From contig CALHVK010000006.1 of NCBI GenBank assembly GCA_938039195.1, positions 1 through 14,240 on the forward strand: 14,240 nt of DNA, written 5' to 3'. The notes beneath the pieces are model-generated. The model saw only the letters and a program-made list of their open reading frames with translations. It made no database searches and was not told where the DNA came from. A program made the position numbers and the translations under genes. Shown here in pieces: positions 6,308 through 13,212 of the stretch (positions are counted from its first letter, which is position 1; each line of letters begins with the position of its first letter). Source of the DNA: an uncultured Carnobacteriaceae bacterium. GTDB taxonomy: Bacteria > Bacillota > Bacilli > Lactobacillales > Aerococcaceae.

Positions 6308-6334
6308 ACAGTCATTAAGACTCGAGGTGAAGAC

Positions 6335-6922
6335 ATGAAAAGACAAAGAACTTTTCAAATGGTATTAAGTGCGATGTTTATCGCGATGATTATTTTACAA
6401 AGTTTTGTTCCGTTTTTAGGGAACTTACCATTAGTGGTTTTAGATATTACAATTATTCATATTACGGTTATTGTTGGTGGGATTGTATTAGGGCCACAAG
6501 CGGGATTCCTTTTAGGGTTTACTTGGGGAATATGCTCATTCTTACGCGCCTTTACTTCAGGAAGTGCAATTAGCTTACTAATCTTTACGAATCCATTGAT
6601 TTCTATCTTGCCACGTTTATTAATGGGTGGACTTATTGCATTGTTTTATCACAAGGCAACTAAACTCATTGCGTATGACCGACTCAGAATGGCAGTGTCT
6701 GGTTTCCTTGGAAGTATTATGAATACAGTATTCGTATTAAGTTCAATTTATTTACTGATGGGAAATCAATACGCAGAATTAACAGGGCAAACTGTTGCGG
6801 AATTACCACTCTTCTTAATGAGCGTTGTTATGACAAATGGTATTGCGGAAGCGTTGGCTGCAACCGTGATGACACCAATCATTGCATCTATTTTAGTAAC
6901 CATTTATAAGAAAAGAGGATAG
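6335..6922 (+). CDS. panT: ECF transporter S component, probably pantothenate-specific
   Basis: A 195-residue integral membrane protein with about six hydrophobic segments (near 8-28, 36-53, 56-73, 88-106, 117-142 and 158-190). Size, basic N-terminus and the opening pattern ALSAMFIAMIILQSFVPFLGN-like (residues 10-30) match the substrate-binding S subunits of energy-coupling factor transporters, which use a shared EcfT/EcfA module encoded elsewhere. Three bases separate it from coaBC and they share a promoter; since CoaBC uses 4'-phosphopantothenate, pantothenate is the likely cargo, as proposed for PanT-type S components. The specificity is inferred from context only. Ribosome binding site GAGGTGA upstream of ATG. 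Confidence 0.75.
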   Translation: MKRQRTFQMVLSAMFIAMIILQSFVPFLGNLPLVVLDITIIHITVIVGGIVLGPQAGFLLGFTWGICSFLRAFTSGSAISLLIFTNPLISILPRLLMGGLIALFYHKATKLIAYDRLRMAVSGFLGSIMNTVFVLSSIYLLMGNQYAELTGQTVAELPLFLMSVVMTNGIAEALAATVMTPIIASILVTIYKKRG

Positions 6923-6925
6923 TTT

Positions 6926-8143
6926 ATGTGGAAAGGTAAAAACGTAACGGTCTTTGTTACTGGTGGAATCGCCGCGTTTAAAGTAGCTACACTCGTTCGC
7001 TTGTTTGTAAAAGCAGGGGCAAATGTGGAAGTCGCGATGACAAAAAGTGCGTGCGAATTCATTACGCCTCTAACGTTTCAAGTGCTAACCAAGAATAAAG
7101 TTCATACCGATACGTTTGACGAAGACGAAGCTGATCGCGTTCAACATATTCATTTAGCCGATAAAACCGACGTGGCAGTTGTCGTGCCCGCAACCGCTAA
7201 TACGATTGCAAAATTAGCCAATGGAATCGCCGATAATTTCGTAACAAGCACATTGTTAGCAACAACGGTTCCGGTTTATGTAGCGCCTGCGATGAATGAA
7301 CATATGTGGGAAAATCCTGCAACTGTTCGTAATGTGGTCCAGCTTCAATCAGACGGGAAAGTTATTATTGAACCAGCTACTGGATTTTTAGCAGAAGGAT
7401 ATAATGGCAAGGGTCGTCTCCCTGAACCTGAAGAGATTTTCGAGCAAGTGACTTTCTTTGAGAGCAGACGATTGTACGGCTCTCCTTTAAAAGGAAAATC
7501 TGTATTAATTACAGCCGGTGGAACAAAAGAGCGCATCGATCCAGTGCGTTATATCTCAAATGATTCTTCTGGGAAAATGGGCTACGCACTTGCAAAGGCG
7601 GCATCGATTTTAGGGGCTGAGGTTCAATTAGTTTCAACGACCAAACAATTGAAAGTTCCGTTTGGTGTGAATGTAACGTATGTAGAATCAGCGCATGAGA
7701 TGGAAGAAGTCGTCACAGCACATTTTCCAACTACCGATGTTGCGGTGATGGTTGCTGCAGTGTCTGACTACTATGTAGCTAATCGTTCGGATCAGAAAAT
7801 CAAAAAGCAACACAATGAAGCAGGCTTAAAATTAGAATTAGCAGAAAACCCTGATATTCTAAAGGGGCTCGGTCATTCTAAGAAAGAGGGCCAAGTTGTG
7901 ATTGGTTTTGCGGCGGAGACCGAAAAAGTACTTGAGTATGCAGCGGCTAAATTAGAAAAGAAAAAAGCCGATGCGATTATCGCTAACGATGTTTCAAGTT
8001 CGAAGATAGGATTTAATGCGGATAACCATCAAGTTACGATTCTTACTAAAGATGGAAAACAACTTCCACTGCCAGAGAGTTCGAAAGAAGAGTTGGCGCT
8101 TGAAATTTGGAAGTCCTTATTGGACGCTAATATTATTCAATAA
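6926..8143 (+). CDS. coaBC: Bifunctional phosphopantothenoylcysteine decarboxylase / phosphopantothenate-cysteine ligase
   Basis: A 405-residue fusion making 4'-phosphopantetheine for coenzyme A. The N-terminal CoaC flavoprotein domain (1 to about 180) shows GGIAAFKV (13-20), His74 in HIHLADK (the E. coli His75 equivalent), the FMN-contacting PATANTIAKLANG (88-100) and the substrate motif PAMNEHMW (121-128). The C-terminal CoaB domain (about 190 on) shows ITAGGTKERIDPVRYISN with Asn212, SSGKMG, VAAVSDY, KIKK and GFAAET. In the substrate flap, the cysteine expected in ACGxxGxGRM is glutamate here (Glu157 in AEGYNGKGRLPEP). The start lies three bases after the S component, with AGAGGA in the end of that gene. 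Streptococci and enterococci generally have separate coaB and coaC; here they are fused. Confidence 0.95.
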   Translation: MWKGKNVTVFVTGGIAAFKVATLVRLFVKAGANVEVAMTKSACEFITPLTFQVLTKNKVHTDTFDEDEADRVQHIHLADKTDVAVVVPATANTIAKLANGIADNFVTSTLLATTVPVYVAPAMNEHMWENPATVRNVVQLQSDGKVIIEPATGFLAEGYNGKGRLPEPEEIFEQVTFFESRRLYGSPLKGKSVLITAGGTKERIDPVRYISNDSSGKMGYALAKAASILGAEVQLVSTTKQLKVPFGVNVTYVESAHEMEEVVTAHFPTTDVAVMVAAVSDYYVANRSDQKIKKQHNEAGLKLELAENPDILKGLGHSKKEGQVVIGFAAETEKVLEYAAAKLEKKKADAIIANDVSSSKIGFNADNHQVTILTKDGKQLPLPESSKEELALEIWKSLLDANIIQ

Positions 8144-8163
8144 CAAATCAACAAAAGAGAGAT

Positions 8164-8200
8164 AAACCAATCTACCAGTTGTGTAGATTGGTTTATTTTA
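8164..8200 (+). terminator. Terminator of the coaBC operon
   Basis: Twelve perfect pairs (AAACCAATCTAC with GTAGATTGGTTT) around a seven-base loop, followed by ATTTTATT. It starts 21 bases after the coaBC stop codon. Confidence 0.8.
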
Positions 8201-8266
8201 TTGCACTTTATAGCACTAAAAATATTTCTAGTTTTACATAGAAATTTACCGCATTTCAAGAAAATG

Positions 8267-8275
8267 TGGTATAAT
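8267..8275 (+). promoter_or_regulatory. Extended -10 promoter of the glycopolymer operon
   Basis: TGGTATAAT is an exact extended -10 box; a weak -35 match TTACCG lies at 8246-8251 (18-base spacer). The start near 8282 lies inside the open frame that could otherwise extend the sugar transferase back to 8201, which supports the start codon at 8309. It should drive at least the three genes to 12058. Confidence 0.6.
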
Positions 8276-8308
8276 AGGGAAGGTTATCTAGGCATGAAAG
8301 GAGAATTT

Positions 8309-9001
8309 ATGAACGAGAATATTTCATTGCCAGAATTTATGAGAAATGAGCTCGTAATTAAGAAACAATTAGAGCTTCGACAGCGGAAAGGCTATTTAAT
8401 TTCAAAACGAATTTTTGACATTGTAGTATCGCTATTACTACTAGTGCCATTATCCATTGTATTTTTAATAATTGCGATTGCCATCAAATTAGAAGACGGA
8501 GGCCCTGTATTTTATAGACAGGAACGTGTGACGACAAATGGGCGCAAATTTAAAATTTTTAAATTTAGAACGATGATTCTCGATGCGGATAAAGTAGGGC
8601 CGCTTGTGACAGAAGACCACGACCCGCGTATTACAAAAGTGGGTCGCCGTGTACGTAATTATCGTTTAGATGAAGTAGCTCAGCTACTCAATGTATTGAT
8701 TGGAGATATGTCTTTTGTAGGGGCAAGACCAGAAGTGCAAAAATATGTAGATGCATACACACCAGAAATGCAGACAACATTATTAATGCCAGCAGGTGTA
8801 ACCTCTCTAGCAGCCATTGAATTCAGACACGAAGCAGAAAAAATTGCAGAGTGGACCAAACAAGGGTTGACCGTCGATGAGGCCTATATCGAGCATATCT
8901 TACCAGAAAAAATGAAATACAATATTGATTATTTAGAAAAATGTAGTTTAAAAAATGATATTGCAATTATGGTCAAAACTGTAATTGCAGTCTTAAAATA
9001 A
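8309..9001 (+). CDS. Undecaprenyl-phosphate phosphoglycosyl transferase (bacterial sugar transferase family)
   Basis: A 230-residue monotopic phosphoglycosyl transferase of the small PglC-like class. It should transfer a sugar 1-phosphate from a UDP-sugar to undecaprenyl phosphate, the committed step of a surface glycopolymer. Visible features are the basic segment RKGYLISKRIFD (26-37), one membrane-dipping helix (about 38-60), the substrate motifs EDGGPVFYRQERV (62-74) and FKIFKFRTM (81-89), acidic residues D92 and D94 in the region of the catalytic dyad, DPRITKVGRRVR (105-116), LDEVAQLLNVLIGDMSFVGARPE (120-142) and PAGVTSLAAIEF. The start is chosen by AAAGGAGAA before ATG and by the promoter at 8267. 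It lies 15 bases before the aminotransferase, which suggests that the 4-amino sugar made by the next two enzymes is its substrate. Confidence 0.9.
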   Translation: MNENISLPEFMRNELVIKKQLELRQRKGYLISKRIFDIVVSLLLLVPLSIVFLIIAIAIKLEDGGPVFYRQERVTTNGRKFKIFKFRTMILDADKVGPLVTEDHDPRITKVGRRVRNYRLDEVAQLLNVLIGDMSFVGARPEVQKYVDAYTPEMQTTLLMPAGVTSLAAIEFRHEAEKIAEWTKQGLTVDEAYIEHILPEKMKYNIDYLEKCSLKNDIAIMVKTVIAVLK

Positions 9002-9016
9002 CTTGGAGGAAACAAC

Positions 9017-10234
9017 ATGAAAGTTAGAAATATTCCATTCTCACCACCAGATATTACAGAAAAGGAAATTAACAATGTAGTCGAAGTACTACAATCTGGT
9101 TGGATTACAACAGGACCAAAAACAAAAGAATTTGAACGTCAATTAGCAGAGTACTTAGGTACTGAAAAAGTAGTTTGCTTAAACTCAGCGACAGCTGCTT
9201 TAGAATTAGCATTACGCGTGTTAGGCGTTGGACCTGGAGACGAAGTCATCGTTCCTGCTTATACGTATACTGCTTCATGTAGTGTCATTGAGCACGTTGG
9301 AGCAACACCTGTTATGGTTGATATTCAAGAAGATCATTTTGAAATGAACTATGATGCTTTAGCTGAAGCAATCACTGAAAAAACAAAAGTGGTGATTCCT
9401 GTAGAATTAGCAGGAGTACCATGTGACTACCGTCGTATTTTCGAAGTAGTGGAATCAAAACGTGGGTTATTCCAACCATCTACAAACTTACAACGTTACT
9501 TTAACCGTATTATTGTTGTTTCTGACTGTGCACATGCAATTGGAACGACTCGTGACGGAGTGTCAGTTGCAAAACTAGCTGACTTTGCGTCTTATTCATT
9601 CCATGCGGTTAAGAATTTAACAACAGCAGAAGGTGGATGTATTACATGGAATCCAGCAAACGAATTGGATTCTGAAGCAATGTATAAAGAGTTCCAAGTG
9701 TACTCATTACACGGACAAACAAAAGACGCTTTAGCAAAAATCAAACCAGGTTCTTGGGAATACGATATTGTCATTCCTGGATTCAAATGCAATATGCCGG
9801 ATATTATGGCTGCGATTGGGTTAGCGCAATTAGAACGTTACCCACAATTATTGGAACGCAGAAAAGAAATCGTACGTAATCTTAATAAAGGGTTATCTGT
9901 GGATAATCGTATCCAAGTATTACCACATGAAGGTAAAAACTACGAATCTTCTCGCCACTTATACATCACACGTGTACAAGGCGCAAGCTATGACCAACGT
10001 GGAGAAATTATTACAAAAATGGCGGAACGTGGTATTTCATGTAACGTTCACTACAAACCACTTCCATTATTAACGGCTTACCAAAATATGGGATTCCGTA
10101 TGGAAGATTATCCAAATGCTTACCGCTTCTTTGAAAATGAAGTGACATTACCATTACATGGCTTATTAAGTGATGAAGATGTTGATTATATTATTCAAAA
10201 CTACTTAGAAGTGGTTCAAGAAGTACTTGGATAG
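9017..10234 (+). CDS. DegT/DnrJ/EryC1/StrS-family sugar aminotransferase
   Basis: A 405-residue PLP enzyme expected to aminate the 4-keto carbon of a UDP-4-keto-6-deoxy-HexNAc, with glutamate as donor. It has the family opening FSPPDITEKEINNVVEVLQSG (8-28), the phosphate-binding NSATAALELAL (56-66), VPAYTYTASCSVI (79-91), Asp170 in VSDCAHAIG (pairs with the PLP ring nitrogen), and the PLP lysine Lys199 in SFHAVKNLTTAEGG. Between ELAGVPCDY and VVSDCAHAIG there are about 30 residues, more than in many DegT members; I recall a similar insertion in streptococcal homologues. AGGAGG-like GGAGGAAA precedes the start. It is followed 18 bases later by the 4,6-dehydratase that should make its substrate. 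Without an acetyltransferase gene nearby, the product is likely a free 4-amino sugar nucleotide. Confidence 0.9.
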   Translation: MKVRNIPFSPPDITEKEINNVVEVLQSGWITTGPKTKEFERQLAEYLGTEKVVCLNSATAALELALRVLGVGPGDEVIVPAYTYTASCSVIEHVGATPVMVDIQEDHFEMNYDALAEAITEKTKVVIPVELAGVPCDYRRIFEVVESKRGLFQPSTNLQRYFNRIIVVSDCAHAIGTTRDGVSVAKLADFASYSFHAVKNLTTAEGGCITWNPANELDSEAMYKEFQVYSLHGQTKDALAKIKPGSWEYDIVIPGFKCNMPDIMAAIGLAQLERYPQLLERRKEIVRNLNKGLSVDNRIQVLPHEGKNYESSRHLYITRVQGASYDQRGEIITKMAERGISCNVHYKPLPLLTAYQNMGFRMEDYPNAYRFFENEVTLPLHGLLSDEDVDYIIQNYLEVVQEVLG

Positions 10235-10252
10235 TCAGGAGAGGATATTTAA

Positions 10253-12058
10253 ATGAATAATCGATTAAAAATTTTATTATTATTCATCGTTGACTCGCTA
10301 CTTGTTGTTGGATCAGTATTTTTAGGATTTCGATTAGTAACAGAAGGGTTAATTCGTAATATTCACGGATTAACAATTACAGCGATTTTATCGTTAGTAG
10401 CCTATTATGTTTTCTCATACTTCTTCAATCTTTATTGGAGAGACTGGGAATATGCGAGTGTCTATGAAGTGATCACTGTTGTAAAATGTGTGTCTGCAAC
10501 TGTAATCGTCTCAACGATTTCAGGGTTAGCTTTCTTTGATACGAAAGTGACTTGGCAATTTTTAATTGTCTGCTGGTTATTACTCGTGATTTCTATCGGT
10601 GGGGTTCGATTATCAATGCGTGTGTTCCGTGAATTCTTTGCGGATAGCTCAGTGATGGAAAATGCAAAACCCACACTAATCGTTGGTGCAGGAGCTGCCG
10701 GAACGTTATTAGTTCGTCAAATGCTAATGCATCCCGCAATGAGAATGGACCCAATCGCCTTTGTTGACGACGATCCAGATAAATTACGTAAAGATATTTA
10801 TGGGGTTCGTATTTTAGGAGCTATCAAAGATATCGAACGTATTGTAGATACGATGGGAATTACGAAAGTCGTTATTGCTATGCCATCACTTCCAATTAAG
10901 AAATTAAATGAAGTGTACGATGTTGCTCGTAAAACGGGTGCGGAATGTGTAATTTTACCAAATATTGATGATGTCATGAGTGGGAACTTACACGTACAAC
11001 AGCTAAGAAATGTTGAAATTGAAGACTTATTAGGTCGTGATCCGGTTCAATTAGATCAAACGATGATTGAAAAACAACTTCGTGGTAAGAAGATTCTTGT
11101 AACAGGTGCGGGTGGTTCAATTGGTTCAGAAATTTGCCGTCAAGTGGCTAAATTCAAACCAAAAGAAATCGTTATTTTAGGGCATGGTGAAAATAGTATT
11201 TATCAATTAAATATGGAATTAGTTGGGAAATATTCTCAACACTTCACAATTACGCCAGTGATTGCCGATGTGCAAGACCGTAAACGTATCTTTGAAGTGA
11301 TGGATAAATACAAACCAGATGTGGTTTACCATGCTGCAGCGCATAAGCACGTACCGTTAATGGAATTGAACCCTCGTGAAGCGGTGAAAAACAATATTCT
11401 TGGAACTCGAAATGTAGCGGAAGCAGCAAGTCATGCACGTGTAAAAGCATTCGTAATGGTATCAACTGATAAGGCTGTAAACCCACCAAATATCATGGGT
11501 GCTACGAAACGTTTATGTGAAATGATTGTTCAAGACATGGCTACACGCAGCGAATATACTAAATTCGTAGCAGTTCGTTTCGGGAATGTATTAGGGTCAC
11601 GTGGCTCAGTAATTCCGCTCTTCAAGAAGCAAATTGCTGAAGGCGGTCCGATTACAGTAACTCACCCGGATATTGTACGTTACTTTATGACGATTCCAGA
11701 AGCTGCGCAATTAGTAATCCAAGCAGGTGCTCTTGCTCGAGGTGGAGAAATCTTCGTACTCGATATGGGGCAACCAGTGAAGATTGTGGACTTAGCGAAG
11801 AACTTAATTCGTCTTTCAGGATATGACGAAGGAGATATCGAGATTAAGTTTACAGGGTTACGCCCAGGAGAAAAGATGTATGAAGAGTTACTAAACGAAG
11901 GGGAAGTAAATCCAAAACAAGTCTTTCCGAAGATCCATATTGGAATTGCGGATAATTCTAAGATTAATCGTGTGTATAATTTTATTGAAAACTTCGAAAG
12001 CTATACAGATCAACAATTACACGATGAATTGATTGATATTGCGAATAAAAAGAAATAA
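10253..12058 (+). CDS. Membrane-anchored UDP-GlcNAc 4,6-dehydratase (PglF/WbpM/CapD type)
   Basis: A full-length 601-residue nucleotide-sugar dehydratase, expected to turn UDP-GlcNAc into the 4-keto-6-deoxy intermediate. Four membrane helices lie in the first ~120 residues (about 8-27, 40-60, 72-93, 102-120). A first Rossmann-like domain follows (TLIVGAGAAGTLLVRQM from 141), then the SDR domain with the NAD-binding TGAGGSIGSE (284-293), HAAAHKHVPLME (360-371), the catalytic triad region STDKAVNPPNIMGATKR with Thr405-Asp406-Lys407, and Lys419. Methionine 415 replaces the SDR tyrosine, as is normal in PglF-type inverting dehydratases. The same family includes capsule enzymes, so retaining or inverting stereochemistry is not settled. 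It is in one operon with the two genes before it. Ribosome binding site AGGAGAGGA. Confidence 0.92.
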   Translation: MNNRLKILLLFIVDSLLVVGSVFLGFRLVTEGLIRNIHGLTITAILSLVAYYVFSYFFNLYWRDWEYASVYEVITVVKCVSATVIVSTISGLAFFDTKVTWQFLIVCWLLLVISIGGVRLSMRVFREFFADSSVMENAKPTLIVGAGAAGTLLVRQMLMHPAMRMDPIAFVDDDPDKLRKDIYGVRILGAIKDIERIVDTMGITKVVIAMPSLPIKKLNEVYDVARKTGAECVILPNIDDVMSGNLHVQQLRNVEIEDLLGRDPVQLDQTMIEKQLRGKKILVTGAGGSIGSEICRQVAKFKPKEIVILGHGENSIYQLNMELVGKYSQHFTITPVIADVQDRKRIFEVMDKYKPDVVYHAAAHKHVPLMELNPREAVKNNILGTRNVAEAASHARVKAFVMVSTDKAVNPPNIMGATKRLCEMIVQDMATRSEYTKFVAVRFGNVLGSRGSVIPLFKKQIAEGGPITVTHPDIVRYFMTIPEAAQLVIQAGALARGGEIFVLDMGQPVKIVDLAKNLIRLSGYDEGDIEIKFTGLRPGEKMYEELLNEGEVNPKQVFPKIHIGIADNSKINRVYNFIENFESYTDQQLHDELIDIANKKK

Positions 12059-12063
12059 AATAT

Positions 12064-12093
12064 AAAGGATTGGGATGGTTATCTCAATCCTTT
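12064..12093 (+). terminator. Hairpin between dehydratase and glycosyltransferase genes, weak terminator or processing site
   Basis: Twelve pairs (one G-U) join AAAGGATTGGGA to TCTCAATCCTTT around a six-base loop. The tail TATCAT lacks a long T-run, so termination would be partial. It may lower expression of the downstream glycosyltransferase relative to the first three genes or stabilise the upstream message end. Confidence 0.5.
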
Positions 12094-12117
12094 TATCATA
12101 TACAAAGAGGTGGAAAA

Positions 12118-13134
12118 ATGTTAGTTTCCGTAAATATTAGTGCCTATAATGAGCAAGATTACTTGCCTGAAATTTTTGAAAGTTTAAAAAATCAAACGTA
12201 TCCATTAAAAAATATTGAAGTAGTGTTAGTGAATGCGATATCGACAGACAACACTCGTTCATTAATGGATGAATTTAAAGCAGAAAATGAGCATTTATTT
12301 TATGGTGTGAAGATTCTTGATAATCCAAGAAAAACGTTAAATACAGGGTTGAACTTAGGTTTTAAGAATTCAGATGGAGAGTGCTACTTAAAAGTGGATG
12401 CTCATTCACAAATTCCAACGAACTTTATTGAAGCCAATGTAAGAGTGATTGAATCCGGGCAAAAAGTTTGTGGTGGGAAAAGACCAACAATTGTTCAAGC
12501 GGATGATGATTTTTCGAAAACATTACATATCGTGGAAGAATCTGCGCTTGGAAGCAGTATCGCGAACTACAGAAAAAGCGATACTAGTCGCTATGTTGAT
12601 TCTGTATTCCAAGGAATGTATCACAAAGAAGTAGTCGAAAAGGTGGGATATTTTGACGAGAAATTAACGCGTACAGAAGATAATGAATATCATTACCGCA
12701 TTCGTAAAAACGGATTTAAAATTTGGTACGACACTTCAATTGAGTCTTTCCAATATATTCGTCCAACCTTTACAAAGATGATTCAACAAAAATTTGCGAA
12801 CGGCTATTGGATTGGATTAACATCACACGTTTGTCGTGAATGCTTATCTTTATTCCATTTTGGTCCTGGTGTTTTTGTTGCTACTTTGCTATTTTTAATG
12901 ATGCTTACACCATTTAGTTTTGCACCATTATTAACAGTGTTTGGTCTATACTTATTAGCAGTTCTTGGCTTATCTGCTTTTGAAATTTCGAAACAAAAAT
13001 ATAACCATACATTACTGTTGATTCCATTCATTATGATCGCGATTCATTTCGCGTACGGTATTGGAACAATCAAAGGATGGATCTTTGGATTTGAATTTAA
13101 AAAAGAGTATTTTAACTCAGAAGATAAATCTTAA
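12118..13134 (+). CDS. Family 2 glycosyltransferase, ExoA-like, with C-terminal membrane helices
   Basis: A 338-residue inverting GT-A fold transferase. The N-terminus SVNISAYNEQDYLPEIFESL (4-23) is the nucleotide-sugar-binding start, VNAISTDNT (38-46) takes the place of the usual DGSTDxT, VDAH (93-96) holds the metal-binding Asp94, and the EDNEYHYRIR segment (187-196) holds the catalytic acidic residue. Three hydrophobic segments at about 250-266, 268-288 and 297-317 anchor it to the membrane. The closest match I recall is the ExoA/succinoglycan-type group. It probably adds the second sugar to the lipid-linked amino sugar; donor and acceptor cannot be told. The frame opens at 12070, but AGAGGTGG before 12118 and the hairpin across 12064-12093 favour the later start. 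The metal-site and acidic residues are intact. Confidence 0.85.
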   Translation: MLVSVNISAYNEQDYLPEIFESLKNQTYPLKNIEVVLVNAISTDNTRSLMDEFKAENEHLFYGVKILDNPRKTLNTGLNLGFKNSDGECYLKVDAHSQIPTNFIEANVRVIESGQKVCGGKRPTIVQADDDFSKTLHIVEESALGSSIANYRKSDTSRYVDSVFQGMYHKEVVEKVGYFDEKLTRTEDNEYHYRIRKNGFKIWYDTSIESFQYIRPTFTKMIQQKFANGYWIGLTSHVCRECLSLFHFGPGVFVATLLFLMMLTPFSFAPLLTVFGLYLLAVLGLSAFEISKQKYNHTLLLIPFIMIAIHFAYGIGTIKGWIFGFEFKKEYFNSEDKS

Positions 13135-13171
13135 AATTCCTATAAATACTCATGAGTTCAAGTTTAATCTA

Positions 13172-13180
13172 TGGTATAAT
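13172..13180 (+). promoter_or_regulatory. Extended -10 promoter of the LCP gene
   Basis: An exact TGGTATAAT with no recognisable -35 box. The start near 13187 gives a leader of about 26 bases. The same nonamer appears before the glycopolymer operon and before dgt. Confidence 0.6.
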
Positions 13181-13212
13181 AAACTGATTGTATAGTTATT
13201 GGAGTGGAATGA

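Noticed and set aside
6308..6334. Riboswitch before the pantothenate transporter operon
   Set aside because: The predicted leader is only about 22 bases, too short for an aptamer, and the hairpin just upstream is the terminator of the preceding gene.
8201..8308. N-terminal extension of the sugar transferase
   Set aside because: It overlaps the tail of the coaBC terminator region and the extended -10 promoter; AAAGGAGAA before 8309 fixes the start.
11495..11512. Missing catalytic tyrosine in the dehydratase (Met415 in MxxxK)
   Set aside because: Methionine at this place is normal for the PglF/WbpM group, which uses the Thr-Asp-Lys triad, so it is not a defect.
12070..12117. N-terminal extension of the family 2 glycosyltransferase
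   Set aside because: It begins inside a hairpin and lacks a ribosome binding site; the start at 12118 gives the normal GT2 N-terminus.
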